From contig CALFYN010001016.1 in the NCBI GenBank assembly GCA_937952345.1, positions 1 to 13,810 of the forward strand: 13,810 nt of DNA, in the 5' to 3' direction. The notes beneath the pieces were generated by a model. The model did not search any database. It worked only from the letters and a program-made list of their open reading frames with translations, and was not told the DNA's origin. Source of the DNA: an uncultured Acidobacteriota bacterium. GTDB taxonomy: Bacteria; Acidobacteriota; Terriglobia; Bryobacterales; Bryobacteraceae. Positions 1-6,518 of this stretch are shown in pieces. Positions within the stretch are counted from its first letter, which is position 1. The number at the start of each line of letters is the position of its first letter. The translations under genes were made by a program, and so were the position numbers.

Positions 1-2
1 GC

Positions 3-893
3 GACTGGATGCGCGATCACTGGAATCATCCCTCGATGGCGATTTGGGACGCGTCCAACGAGACGGACTCCGACCTGCTGCGGGAAAAGGTGATCCCGGC
101 GGTGCGGAAGCTGGACCTGTCGAACCGGCCGTGGGACAACGGCTATGCCGTGCCATCGGGTCCGGACGATCCGGTGGAGGACCATCCCTATCTATTTTCG
201 CGGCTCCGTGGCGGAGGGACATTCGCGATGACGGAGTTACAGCAGATGACCGGCGCGAAGACGACCAACGCCGGCCATCCGTCGGCGCATGCGGTGATAC
301 TGAACGAATATGGCTGGTTGTGGCTGAATCGAGACGGAACGCCGACGTTACTGACGGACGCTGTCTACGAGAAGCTGATGGGCAAGGCGGCGAGGCCCGA
401 AGAGCGGTTTCGAACATATGCATATTACCTGGCGGGATTGACGGAGTTCTGGCGGGCTCACCGGAATTTTGCAGGTGTTCTGCACTTCACATGGCTGACC
501 TGTTCGTATCCGGGGGTGAAGACAGGGGACCACTGGCGCGATGTGGAGACGCTCGAGTTGGAGCCGCACTTCGCCGATTGGGTGCGGGAAGCTTTCCGGC
601 CACTCGGCCTGTACATCAATTTCTGGAACGAGACGTTGCGCGCTGGGGAACTGCGCACGTACAGCGTGATGATGGTGAACGATGATCCCACGCCGCGGCA
701 GGGGAAGCTGACACTGGCGTTCCGGGGTGGGGATGCGCGTTCTATCTCATTTGAAATACCCGCAATGGGAGCACACACCTGGAATTTGCGGCTGGCGGCT
801 CCGGGCATGCCTGGGGAAACGGAACTGTTGGCGAAGGCGGAAACGCCGGGGGTGGAGCCGACGCTGAGCCGGCGCCGGATTCGACTCGAATAA
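3..893 (+). CDS. Glycoside hydrolase family 2-like enzyme, C-terminal part (5' end outside window)
   Basis: This is the distal part of a secreted or periplasmic-type glycosidase that would hydrolyse plant or microbial polysaccharide. The frame is open to the left edge (Asp-Trp codons at 3-8 precede the first ATG at 9), so the true start lies upstream. Counting from that ATG, NHPSMAIWDASNE (6-18) matches the GH2 TIM-barrel strand ending in the acid/base Asn-Glu (E18). AVILNEYGWLW (95-105) fits the nucleophile strand, with E100 as candidate. The barrel closes by about residue 200. The remaining ~95 residues (YINFWNETLRAG onward) look like a C-terminal Ig-like beta-sandwich. The distance between the two Glu residues is compatible with GH2. 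Substrate cannot be told from this part. The gene ends 121 bp before acpP and looks unrelated to it. The GH2 clan assignment is fairly sure; a GH5-like or unclassified clan-A enzyme is the alternative. Confidence 0.8.
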   Translation, partial: DWMRDHWNHPSMAIWDASNETDSDLLREKVIPAVRKLDLSNRPWDNGYAVPSGPDDPVEDHPYLFSRLRGGGTFAMTELQQMTGAKTTNAGHPSAHAVILNEYGWLWLNRDGTPTLLTDAVYEKLMGKAARPEERFRTYAYYLAGLTEFWRAHRNFAGVLHFTWLTCSYPGVKTGDHWRDVETLELEPHFADWVREAFRPLGLYINFWNETLRAGELRTYSVMMVNDDPTPRQGKLTLAFRGGDARSISFEIPAMGAHTWNLRLAAPGMPGETELLAKAETPGVEPTLSRRRIRLE

Positions 894-921
894 TTTGCGG
901 CGCGGGGCGCCCGATTTAGGC

Positions 922-927
922 TAGAAT
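922..927 (+). promoter_or_regulatory. Possible -10 element upstream of acpP
   Basis: TAGAAT stands in the 121-bp gap between the glycosidase gene and acpP. The nearest -35-like hexamer, TTGCGG at 895-900, would leave a 21-base spacer, which is too long for a standard sigma-70 promoter. The acpP-fabF unit needs a promoter somewhere in this gap, but this match alone is weak. Confidence 0.25.
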
Positions 928-1014
928 AGGCGATTTGTGCGGTCTGATGGAGCAGGCGCTTGCGCCGCTGCCCGTTCAGCCGCTATGATCGAGCGAGTAA
1001 CCCCTGGAGGATAC

Positions 1015-1251
1015 ATGTCCATTGAAGCAAAGGTGAAGCAGATTATCGTCGAGCAGTTGGGCGTTGATGAGGCACAGGTGGATTCCACCGCTTCGTTCGT
1101 CGACGACCTCGGCGCTGATTCGCTGGACATCGTGGAATTGGTGATGGCTTTCGAGGAAGCGTTCAATATCGATATCCCGGACGAGGATGCCGAGAAGATC
1201 AGCACGGTGAAGGACGCCATCGACTACATCGAAAACAAGTCGAAGAAGTAA
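1015..1251 (+). CDS. acpP: Acyl carrier protein
   Basis: This is a 78-residue acyl carrier protein, the cytoplasmic carrier that holds growing acyl chains as thioesters on a 4'-phosphopantetheine arm during type II fatty acid synthesis. The sequence has the standard acidic four-helix layout. The attachment motif DLGADSLD places the modified serine at S36, as in Escherichia coli AcpP, followed by the recognition helix (VELVMAFEEAF) and NIDIPDEDAEKI. Length is exactly typical. The ATG at 1015 is chosen because GGAGG (1006-1010) lies four bases upstream and MSIEAKVKQI is the family's usual N-terminus; an upstream in-frame GTG at 937 would add a non-family extension. The gene is followed 37 bp later by fabF, the classic acpP-fabF pair, so co-transcription is very likely. 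Confidence 0.97.
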   Translation: MSIEAKVKQIIVEQLGVDEAQVDSTASFVDDLGADSLDIVELVMAFEEAFNIDIPDEDAEKISTVKDAIDYIENKSKK

Positions 1252-1288
1252 CCCTCGTTTCTGGAATCAGGAAAGCGGAAGAAGCAGC

Positions 1289-2530
1289 TTGTCACGAAGA
1301 GTGGTAGTGACCGGCGTCGGTCTTGTGTCGGCGCTCGGTATCGGAACAGAAGAAACCTGGAGCGCGCTGCGGGCCGGCAAGAGCGGTATTCGCAGAATCA
1401 CCCAGTTTGACTGCACCAATTTCGCCTGCCAAATCGCGGGTGAAGTGAGGGACTTCGATCCTCTGGTTTGGATCGATAAAAAAGAAGTCAAAAAGATGGG
1501 GCGGTTCATCCAGGTGGGCATCGCGGGAAGCGAGTTCGCCATGGAGATGGCAAAACTGAAGATAGCCCCCGAAGATGCGGAAATGGCCGGGGTCTACATC
1601 GGCAGCGGTATCGGCGGTTTCGAGGTGATCGAACGCGAGCACCGGACGCTGCTGGAGCGTGGGCCGAGCCGAATCTCTCCCTTCTTCATCCCAGCCACGA
1701 TCATCAATCTGGCATCCGGATATGTGTCGATTCGAACCGGGGCCAAGGGGCCGAACTCCGCCACCGCAACCGCCTGTACCACCAGTGCTCACGCCATCGG
1801 TGATTCCTACAAGATCATTCAGCGCGGCGACGCCGATGTCATGATCTGCGGAGGAGCAGAAGCGTGCGTGACTCCGATGGGAATCGGCGGCTTTGCGGCG
1901 ATGCGAGCCCTTTCCGTACGCAATGACGAGCCCGAGCGATCGTCGCGGCCGTGGGACAAGGACCGCGATGGATTCGTCGTTGGCGAGGGCGCCGGTATTG
2001 TTGTTCTGGAGGAACTGGAGCATGCGGTGCGCCGCAATGCCCCGATCTATGCGGAAGTGGTGGGCTATGGCATGAGCGCTGATGCCTATCACATCACTTC
2101 GCCGTCGGAAGATGGCGAGGGGGCCTATCGTGTGATGCGCAATGCCTTGCGCGACGGTGGCTTGCATCCAGAACAAATCGATTACGTAAACGCCCATGGC
2201 ACTTCCACTCCGGTCGGCGACCGGATTGAGACTACGGCGATCAAGCGGACGTTCGGCCAGCATGCCTACAAGCTGGCTGTAAGTTCCACTAAATCGATGA
2301 CCGGCCACCTGCTGGGTGGCGCGGGGGGATTGGAAGCGGGCATCACGGTGCTGGCACTACGCGACCAGATTGCGCCTCCGACCATCAATCTGGAATCGCC
2401 TGGCGAGGGCTGCGACCTCGATTATGTTCCCAATGTGGCGCGTCCAATGAAGATCGAGTATGCGTTGAGCAACTCGTTCGGCTTTGGCGGCACCAACGGT
2501 TGCCTCATTTTCAAGCGATATTCGAAGTAA
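1289..2530 (+). CDS. fabF: 3-oxoacyl-[acyl-carrier-protein] synthase II (KAS II)
   Basis: This condensing enzyme elongates acyl-ACP with malonyl-ACP in fatty acid synthesis and is cytosolic. The 413-residue product has the thiolase fold. The catalytic triad is at C163 (TATACTTSAH), H303 (NAHGTSTPVGD) and H340 (SMTGHLLGGAGG), the same numbering as E. coli FabF. The C-terminal glycine-rich NSFGFGGTN (395-403) is intact. The start is TTG at 1289, because MSRRVVVTGVG is the expected N-terminus, no in-frame ATG lies near it, and a purine-rich GGAAGAAG (1277-1284) sits just upstream. It lies 37 bp after acpP, so the two are probably one transcript. A polyketide-type ketosynthase is unlikely given the acpP partner and full-length match. 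Confidence 0.96.
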   Translation: MSRRVVVTGVGLVSALGIGTEETWSALRAGKSGIRRITQFDCTNFACQIAGEVRDFDPLVWIDKKEVKKMGRFIQVGIAGSEFAMEMAKLKIAPEDAEMAGVYIGSGIGGFEVIEREHRTLLERGPSRISPFFIPATIINLASGYVSIRTGAKGPNSATATACTTSAHAIGDSYKIIQRGDADVMICGGAEACVTPMGIGGFAAMRALSVRNDEPERSSRPWDKDRDGFVVGEGAGIVVLEELEHAVRRNAPIYAEVVGYGMSADAYHITSPSEDGEGAYRVMRNALRDGGLHPEQIDYVNAHGTSTPVGDRIETTAIKRTFGQHAYKLAVSSTKSMTGHLLGGAGGLEAGITVLALRDQIAPPTINLESPGEGCDLDYVPNVARPMKIEYALSNSFGFGGTNGCLIFKRYSK

Positions 2531-2581
2531 TGACGGCACGGGGGGGCGGCCTATCGCGCCGCGCCCGGCAGGAGTCAATTC

Positions 2582-3352
2582 ATGAAAATCATTGTGGCCA
2601 TCAAGCAGGTTCCGGCCCGCGATTCGTCGCTGAAGGTATCCGGCGACGGGAAGTGGATCCAGGAAGCCGATCTTTCTTATGAAATCAATGAACCCGACGC
2701 CTATGCTCTGGAAGAGGCGCTGCAACTGAAAGAGAAGAATGGCGGCGAGGTCGTGGTGCTTTGCCTTGGGCCGGAACGTGCCGGGCAGACTATCCGCGAG
2801 GCGCTCGCCAAAGGCGCCGACAGGGCCATCCATGTCGAGGAAGAAGGCATCAACGGGCTGGATACACTGGGCGTTGCCAAACTCCTGGCAAAAGCCGTTG
2901 CTGCCGAGCAGGCCGATTTGGTGCTGACCGGGTTGCAGTCCGATGATCTCGGGGCAGGGCAGACCGGAGTTGTGCTGGCCGAACTGCTTGGCTGGTGTCA
3001 TTCGACGATCATCATGCAGGTGGAAGTGAATGGGACGCGCATCCGTGTGAAACGGGAACTGGAAGATGGCTGGTTCCAGTGGATCGAGATGCCTCTGCCG
3101 TCGGTGCTTACCATTCAATCGGGCATCAATAAGTTGCGCTATGCCACCTTGATGGGGATCAAGAAGGCGAAAACCAAAGAAGTGAAGAAGTTGAGCGCCA
3201 ACGATTTGGGCGGCGTGCCCGCGGCGGCCGCTACGGTGGAACGCATCTACCTGCCACAGAAATCGAAACAGACGCAGCTGCTCGAAGGGCCAGCTAAGGA
3301 AGTGGCGGCGAAGCTCGCGGAAAAGCTGAAATTCGAGGTGCGCGTCATATGA
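2582..3352 (+). CDS. etfB: Electron transfer flavoprotein subunit beta
   Basis: This is the beta subunit (256 residues) of the soluble ETF heterodimer, which takes electrons from acyl-CoA and related dehydrogenases and passes them to ETF-quinone oxidoreductase. The N-terminus MKIIVAIKQVP is characteristic. SDDLGAGQTGVVLAELLGW (120-138) matches the nucleotide (AMP) loop. VKRELEDGW followed by EMPLPSVLTI (156-178) is the ETF-beta signature. The QTG form of the loop resembles canonical, non-bifurcating ETFs, which is inference from motif likeness only. AGGAG (2570-2574) lies seven bases before the ATG. The stop codon overlaps the etfA start in ATGA, so the two subunits are translationally coupled. 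fabF ends 51 bp upstream, so joint transcription with the fatty acid genes is plausible. Confidence 0.95.
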   Translation: MKIIVAIKQVPARDSSLKVSGDGKWIQEADLSYEINEPDAYALEEALQLKEKNGGEVVVLCLGPERAGQTIREALAKGADRAIHVEEEGINGLDTLGVAKLLAKAVAAEQADLVLTGLQSDDLGAGQTGVVLAELLGWCHSTIIMQVEVNGTRIRVKRELEDGWFQWIEMPLPSVLTIQSGINKLRYATLMGIKKAKTKEVKKLSANDLGGVPAAAATVERIYLPQKSKQTQLLEGPAKEVAAKLAEKLKFEVRVI

Positions 3353-4329
3353 GCAGCGTATTGGTGGTCATGGAGCAGCGGGGCGGGGCGTGGAACCGCA
3401 TGTCGCTGGAAACTCTGGCGGCGGGGCAGGAGGTTGCCGCGGCACTCGGCGTGGGATGTTCGGCTGCGGTGCTGGGAGGATCGGTACAATCGTTGGCTGG
3501 CGAGTTGTCTGGGAAGAAACTCGACAAGGTGTTTGCCGTGGAGGCCGCTGCGCTGGCCGATTACACTCCTGATGCCTTTGCAGCGGCAGTTGAGGCGGTG
3601 GTACGGCAAGCCGGATCGTCTGTCGTGTTGTTCCCGCACACTTACCAGGTGCGGGACTTTGCCCCCAAGGTGGCAACACGTTTTTCTCAGGTATTGGTCA
3701 GCGACGTCACGCGGGTGAATGTGGAAGACGGAAAGCCGGTGTTCGTGCGGCTTCTGTTCCAGGGCAAGCTGAACGGCGATGTGCGGATGCATGGCGATGG
3801 GCCTTTCTTTGCTTCTATTCAGGCGGGTGCGTATCGGGCTGAGCAGGTTGTCGAAGGGGCGGCATCCATCGAAGTGATAACCCCCTCTATTGCAGCAGAT
3901 GTGGTTCGTTCACAGCCGGAGGCCCCGTTCCGTGAATCGGCCCGGGCCGTGGATTTGACTTCGGCTGAGCTGATCGTGTCTGTGGGGCGTGGCATCAAGG
4001 AGAAAGAGAACATTGGTCTGGTGGAGGAGTTAGCCACTACAATGGGGGCCGAAATTGCTGCTTCCCGGCCGATATGTGATAACGGATGGTTGCCGATGGA
4101 GCGCCAAGTGGGAAGTTCCGGTCAAACTGTATCTCCTAAGTTATACATGGCAGTAGGGATATCTGGCGCGATCCAGCATCTTGTGGGGATGAAAGGCGCC
4201 AAATGCATTGTCGCCATCAACAAAGACGCCAATGCCCCGATTTTTGAAGTGGCGGACATCGGGATTGTTGGGGATCTGTTTGAGGTTGTGCCAGCGCTGA
4301 TCGAGGAAATCAAGAAGGCCAAAACTTGA
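3349..4329 (+). CDS. etfA: Electron transfer flavoprotein subunit alpha
   Basis: This is the alpha subunit (326 residues), which binds the catalytic FAD of ETF. The N-terminal domain I (about 1-200) has the usual MSSVLVVMEQRGG start. The C-terminal FAD domain carries GRGI (213-216), AASRPICDNGW (237-247), QVGSSGQTVSPKLY (253-266), GISGAIQHLVGM (270-281), INKDANAPIF (290-299) and ADIGIVGDLF (302-311), all in family order. At QVGSSGQTV the more usual threonine is a serine, which is conservative. Length and domain content are complete. The ATG overlaps the etfB stop by 4 bp. A 14-bp palindrome follows the stop at once, and then a separate toxin-antitoxin promoter, so the lipid/ETF unit ends here. 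Confidence 0.96.
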   Translation: MSSVLVVMEQRGGAWNRMSLETLAAGQEVAAALGVGCSAAVLGGSVQSLAGELSGKKLDKVFAVEAAALADYTPDAFAAAVEAVVRQAGSSVVLFPHTYQVRDFAPKVATRFSQVLVSDVTRVNVEDGKPVFVRLLFQGKLNGDVRMHGDGPFFASIQAGAYRAEQVVEGAASIEVITPSIAADVVRSQPEAPFRESARAVDLTSAELIVSVGRGIKEKENIGLVEELATTMGAEIAASRPICDNGWLPMERQVGSSGQTVSPKLYMAVGISGAIQHLVGMKGAKCIVAINKDANAPIFEVADIGIVGDLFEVVPALIEEIKKAKT

Positions 4330-4334
4330 AGCTT

Positions 4335-4348
4335 GACCCCATGGGGTC
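4335..4348. repeat. Perfect 14-bp palindrome between etfA and the antitoxin gene
   Basis: GACCCCATGGGGTC is a perfect inverted repeat six bases after the etfA stop. Folded, it gives at most a five-pair stem with a CATG loop and has no following T tract, so it is a poor intrinsic terminator. It ends just before the -35 hexamer of the vapBC promoter (4349-4354), so a protein-binding site is also possible. CTTGAC occurs on both sides of it (4332-4337 and 4348-4353). Confidence 0.5.
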
Positions 4349-4379
4349 TTGACATCGTATGCCACTATCGTGGTATATT
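4349..4379 (+). promoter_or_regulatory. Strong sigma-70-type promoter of the vapBC unit
   Basis: TTGACA at 4349-4354 is a consensus -35. TGGTATATT at 4371-4379 is an extended -10 (TGn plus TATATT). The spacer is 19 bases, slightly long, which the extended -10 would compensate. The -10 ends only seven bases before the antitoxin ATG at 4387, so transcription is predicted to start at 4386 or 4387, giving a leaderless message. Confidence 0.75.
4358..4377. promoter_or_regulatory. Inverted-repeat operator inside the vapBC promoter
   Basis: The half-sites TATGCCAC (4358-4365) and GTGGTATA (4370-4377) are inverted with one mismatch in eight around the four-base centre TATC. The repeat fills the spacer and most of the -10 element. 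Ribbon-helix-helix antitoxins of VapB/FitA type repress their own operons from such sites, so bound antitoxin or antitoxin-toxin complex would exclude RNA polymerase. The palindrome is seen directly; its use by VapB is inference. Confidence 0.65.
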
Positions 4380-4386
4380 GAGCTTG

Positions 4387-4638
4387 ATGGCATCGACAGA
4401 AGCGGTCAAGATCAGAAAGTTGCCGGATTGGGTTCTGGACGCACATAGAGCTCGCGCGGCACAGGAGGGTGTCAGCTTGGAAGAAGAATTGAGAGTAGTG
4501 CTTACCGACGCTGCCTTGAAGCCCAAGTTGGAGTTTGCCGGCAAAGCTGCTGAACTGACGGCCAGTTTGAGGGCTAAGTACGGTACGTTCAGCGACAGCA
4601 CGGACCTCATTCGTGAGGAGCGCGAGGAACGCGGGTGA
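4387..4638 (+). CDS. vapB: Ribbon-helix-helix antitoxin of a VapBC/FitAB-type module
   Basis: This is an 83-residue predicted antitoxin that would bind the downstream PIN toxin with its C-terminus and DNA with its N-terminus. Residues 5-11 (EAVKIRK) form the beta strand, with LPDWVLDAHRARAAQEG (12-28) and SLEEELRVVLTDAAL (30-44) as the two helices of an Arc/FitA-like fold. The tail (45-83) is charged and probably disordered until bound to toxin. ATG 4387 is chosen because the fold starts there. The in-frame TTG at 4333 lies upstream of the promoter and is rejected. No Shine-Dalgarno sequence precedes the ATG, which agrees with the predicted leaderless transcript. The stop overlaps the toxin start (GTGA), so translation is coupled. 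The symbol is by module type; FitA or a CopG-family name would also fit. Confidence 0.82.
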   Translation: MASTEAVKIRKLPDWVLDAHRARAAQEGVSLEEELRVVLTDAALKPKLEFAGKAAELTASLRAKYGTFSDSTDLIREEREERG

Positions 4639-5069
4639 TTCTGGTTGACGCCAACGTGGCGGTGAAGTGGTTTCTCCCCGAGCCCCTCTCGGATGCGGCG
4701 GAAGCGCTTCTTCGGACAAAAGACATACTGGTTGCGCCGGACCTGATCCGCATCGAGGTGGCGAGCGCCATCACCCGCCGCTTTCGCCGCGGAGAACTGA
4801 CCGCCGCCGAGGCTAAGGAGATCGTGCAACTGTGGACCGAAGTGCTGAAGAAGGGTGTCGTTCACGTATACTCCAGCCTGGACGATCTTGCTGAGGCGGG
4901 ACGACTGTCGGTGGAAATGCGCCACGCCATCCAGGATTGCCTGTATCTTGCGATGGCGATCCGCCTCGGCGCACGATTCGTGACGGCAGACCGTGTCTTT
5001 GCCGAAAAAGCCGGTGTGCTGTACCATGCCGTTGAATTACTTGGCGGGCAGGCTGCGCACAAAGGTTAG
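4635..5069 (+). CDS. vapC: PIN-domain ribonuclease toxin (VapC family)
   Basis: This is a 144-residue PIN-domain protein, predicted to be a Mg2+-dependent endoribonuclease that inhibits translation when its antitoxin is lost. The acidic active site is complete: D5 in MILVDANVAVKWF, E41 in IRIEVASAI, D101 in HAIQDCLYLAMAIR and D119 in FVTADRVFAEKAG. The start is GTG at 4635, overlapping the antitoxin stop by four bases, and no other start fits the PIN N-terminus. Length is typical for VapC. The last ten codons (LLGGQAAHKG) run antisense through the tail of a tfoX remnant, so the C-terminus may be a recent extension, but it lies beyond the catalytic core. The toxin is expected to be active; its RNA target cannot be predicted from sequence. 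Confidence 0.88.
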   Translation: MILVDANVAVKWFLPEPLSDAAEALLRTKDILVAPDLIRIEVASAITRRFRRGELTAAEAKEIVQLWTEVLKKGVVHVYSSLDDLAEAGRLSVEMRHAIQDCLYLAMAIRLGARFVTADRVFAEKAGVLYHAVELLGGQAAHKG

Positions 5070-5204
5070 CCCGCGCCCCAACCAACCCCGCAGTTCGGCA
5101 TCCGATAGTTTCCCCGTCTCCACTATATAGATGACCCCTTGCATGGGCCTGCCGGTGAAGTCCATGGGGCTGGCGTGCGGCTGTTGGTCGAACTGACTGC
5201 GGAC
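5037..5204 (-). pseudogene. Remnant of a TfoX/Sxy-family gene (C-terminal tail only)
   Basis: On the minus strand, an open stretch ending at TAA (5039-5037) encodes the C-terminus of a TfoX N-terminal-domain protein: QQPHASPMDFTGRPMQG, then VIYIVETGKL, SDAELRGWLGRGL and FVRSLPAK. PMDFTGRPM followed by an Asp-ala-x-Leu-x-x-Trp helix and a final RSLP-x-K is how many small TfoX-like proteins end. Only about 50 of the usual ~110 residues are present. Upstream of about 5180-5204 the similarity fades, and the frame hits a stop without a plausible start, so the N-terminal half is gone. The last 33 bp lie antisense to the 3' end of vapC. The only in-frame ATG (5165) is internal to the motif. The fragment cannot be a working protein. 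Family recognition is from memory of the motif. Confidence 0.72.
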
Positions 5205-5353
5205 ACGCTGCGCAAACGCGCATCGAAGGCCATGCGGCCATCGTAACGCGAGCGACGTTAACCCTATGACAAGGTTTCATTAAGAAGGTAAAGGTTCGCG
5301 GGTTTTGTGGTACCCCTGGGCGGAAAATTGCGTCTTCACCCACAGGAACACGA
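5070..5353. other. Gene-free stretch between vapC and the secreted repeat protein gene
   Basis: The left part is the tfoX remnant on the minus strand. From about 5205 to 5353 I find no plausible complete gene. It holds an imperfect palindrome at 5217-5250 and AT-richer sequence around 5264-5300. A short plus-strand frame ending at TAA 5244-5246 reads RLLVELTADTLRKRASKAM near its end and could be a scrap of another lost gene, but it has no recognisable family. No clear -35/-10 pair could be fixed for the downstream operon, although its promoter should be here. Confidence 0.5.
5217..5250. repeat. Imperfect 34-bp palindrome upstream of the surface operon
   Basis: The arms pair as CGCG (5217-5220) with CGCG (5247-5250), CGA (5224-5226) with TCG (5241-5243), and GGCC (5228-5231) with GGCC (5236-5239) around an ATGC centre. 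Two small mismatched bulges interrupt the stem. No T tract follows, so it is not an evident terminator. It could be a regulator site or an RNA hairpin, or simply chance in GC-rich DNA. Confidence 0.4.
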
Positions 5354-6484
5354 ATGACCGTCCGAATTCTGATTACCGTCTTGTTGTTGTCGGCCGGGCT
5401 GATGGCCCAGGCCCCCGAACCGGTTCGGGCTCTGGGCACAATTCAGGCCGTAGAGCCGAACGGACTTTCGCTGGTGACCGATCAGAAGCAGAGCATCGCG
5501 GTGGCTTTCGATGGCAAAGCCAAGGTACAGAAGGTAGCCCCTGGCGCGCGCGACATGAGCCAGGCGCAGGCTGTCGACTGGACGGATCTGGCCGCAGGCG
5601 ACCGCGTGCTGGTGCGTGGCTATCGCCTGAAAGACGTCGTACTGGCTGAGTCCGTGGTGTTGATGAGCGCCCGCGAGATCGCCAAACGCAATGACGATTT
5701 GAAGCGCGAATGGACCGCGCGTGGCGTGGCGGGGTTGGTGGACAAGGTAAAGGACAACGGGGAGATCATCGTGCTTGTCCGCGGTGAGCAGGGCATGAAG
5801 CCCGTTACCGTCGATGCGGCGACCGCGAGCTTCCTGCGCTATTCCCGAGACTCGGTGCGCTTCGCCGATGCCAAGCCCGGCACCCTCGGCGAGGTAAAGA
5901 AAGGCGACCAGATGCGCGCCCTTGGCGAACGCAGTCCGGATGGCGCCCACGTCAAGGCGGAGAAGATTCTGTTTGGCACATTTCGATCTGTGGCCGGCGC
6001 CATCACTGCGCTCGACGCGGAGAAGGGCGTCATGGCCCTCAAAGACGAGGTTACGGGCAAGCCGGTTGTTGTGAAGACAAAACCGGAATCGCAGATCAAG
6101 CGTATGCCTTCGATGGGCGCCGGCCCTGGTGCCATGCGCGGGCCCGGGCCGGGATTCGGACCGGGGGGGCCTGGTGGGCCAGGGGCCGGCATGATGCGCC
6201 CTGCCGGCGGCACCCCGGATATCAACGCCATGCTGGAGCGGATGCCCGCTTCGGCACTCACCGATTTGCAGGTAGGAGAGACGATCATCGCCTCCGCGGC
6301 CGTGGGAGAGCAGCCAGGCGAACTGACTGCCTTCCTCATTCTCGGCAATGCGGGCGGATTGCTGGAGCGCTTGAAGAGCGCGGCCGACAATGCGCAACGC
6401 AGTGCAGGAATGGGGCCGGGAATGGGTATGACGGGAGGACTCGGCGGGCTCGATTCGATGATGGGCATGCCGGCCATGCAGTAG
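5354..6484 (+). CDS. Secreted DUF5666-like repeat protein with Gly/Pro/Met-rich tracts
   Basis: This 376-residue protein is probably periplasmic or surface-associated. A signal peptide covers residues 1-18 (VRILITVLLLSAGLMA, cleavage before QAPEP). Three beta-rich repeats of DUF5666 style follow: about 27-105, 123-208 and 212-330. Each begins with a Gly-x-Ile-like strand (ALGTIQAV, GVAGLVDKV, VAGAITAL), and the first two carry a Gly-Asp turn (AAGDRVLVRG, KKGDQMRALG). The third is split by a Gly/Pro/Met-rich insert (about 253-285). The C-terminal 25 residues hold seven methionines (MGPGMGMTGG, MMGMPAM). AGGA (5344-5347) precedes the ATG. Only 34 bp separate it from the Oar-like receptor gene, so the two are probably co-transcribed. 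Function is unknown. The Met-rich parts could bind a soft metal, which is speculation. The family call is by repeat style and is moderately sure. Confidence 0.72.
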   Translation: MTVRILITVLLLSAGLMAQAPEPVRALGTIQAVEPNGLSLVTDQKQSIAVAFDGKAKVQKVAPGARDMSQAQAVDWTDLAAGDRVLVRGYRLKDVVLAESVVLMSAREIAKRNDDLKREWTARGVAGLVDKVKDNGEIIVLVRGEQGMKPVTVDAATASFLRYSRDSVRFADAKPGTLGEVKKGDQMRALGERSPDGAHVKAEKILFGTFRSVAGAITALDAEKGVMALKDEVTGKPVVVKTKPESQIKRMPSMGAGPGAMRGPGPGFGPGGPGGPGAGMMRPAGGTPDINAMLERMPASALTDLQVGETIIASAAVGEQPGELTAFLILGNAGGLLERLKSAADNAQRSAGMGPGMGMTGGLGGLDSMMGMPAMQ

Positions 6485-6518
6485 ACGCGTTCCGCAATTT
6501 TCGCAAGGAAAACATTTT

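Noticed and set aside
937..1014. Longer acyl carrier protein starting at GTG 937
   Set aside because: The added 26 residues are not seen in the family, and a good ribosome site stands directly before ATG 1015.
1292..2308. 338-residue open frame on the minus strand across fabF
   Set aside because: It is antisense to a full-length, motif-complete fabF, and its peptide shows no domain or signal, only the composition expected of a GC-rich shadow frame.
4335..4348. Intrinsic terminator for etfA
   Set aside because: The palindrome folds to only five pairs and no T tract follows, so it is kept only as a repeat of unknown use.
4333..4386. Longer antitoxin starting at TTG 4333
   Set aside because: The extension would start upstream of the -35 element and lies outside the ribbon-helix-helix fold. 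It reads through promoter and palindrome.
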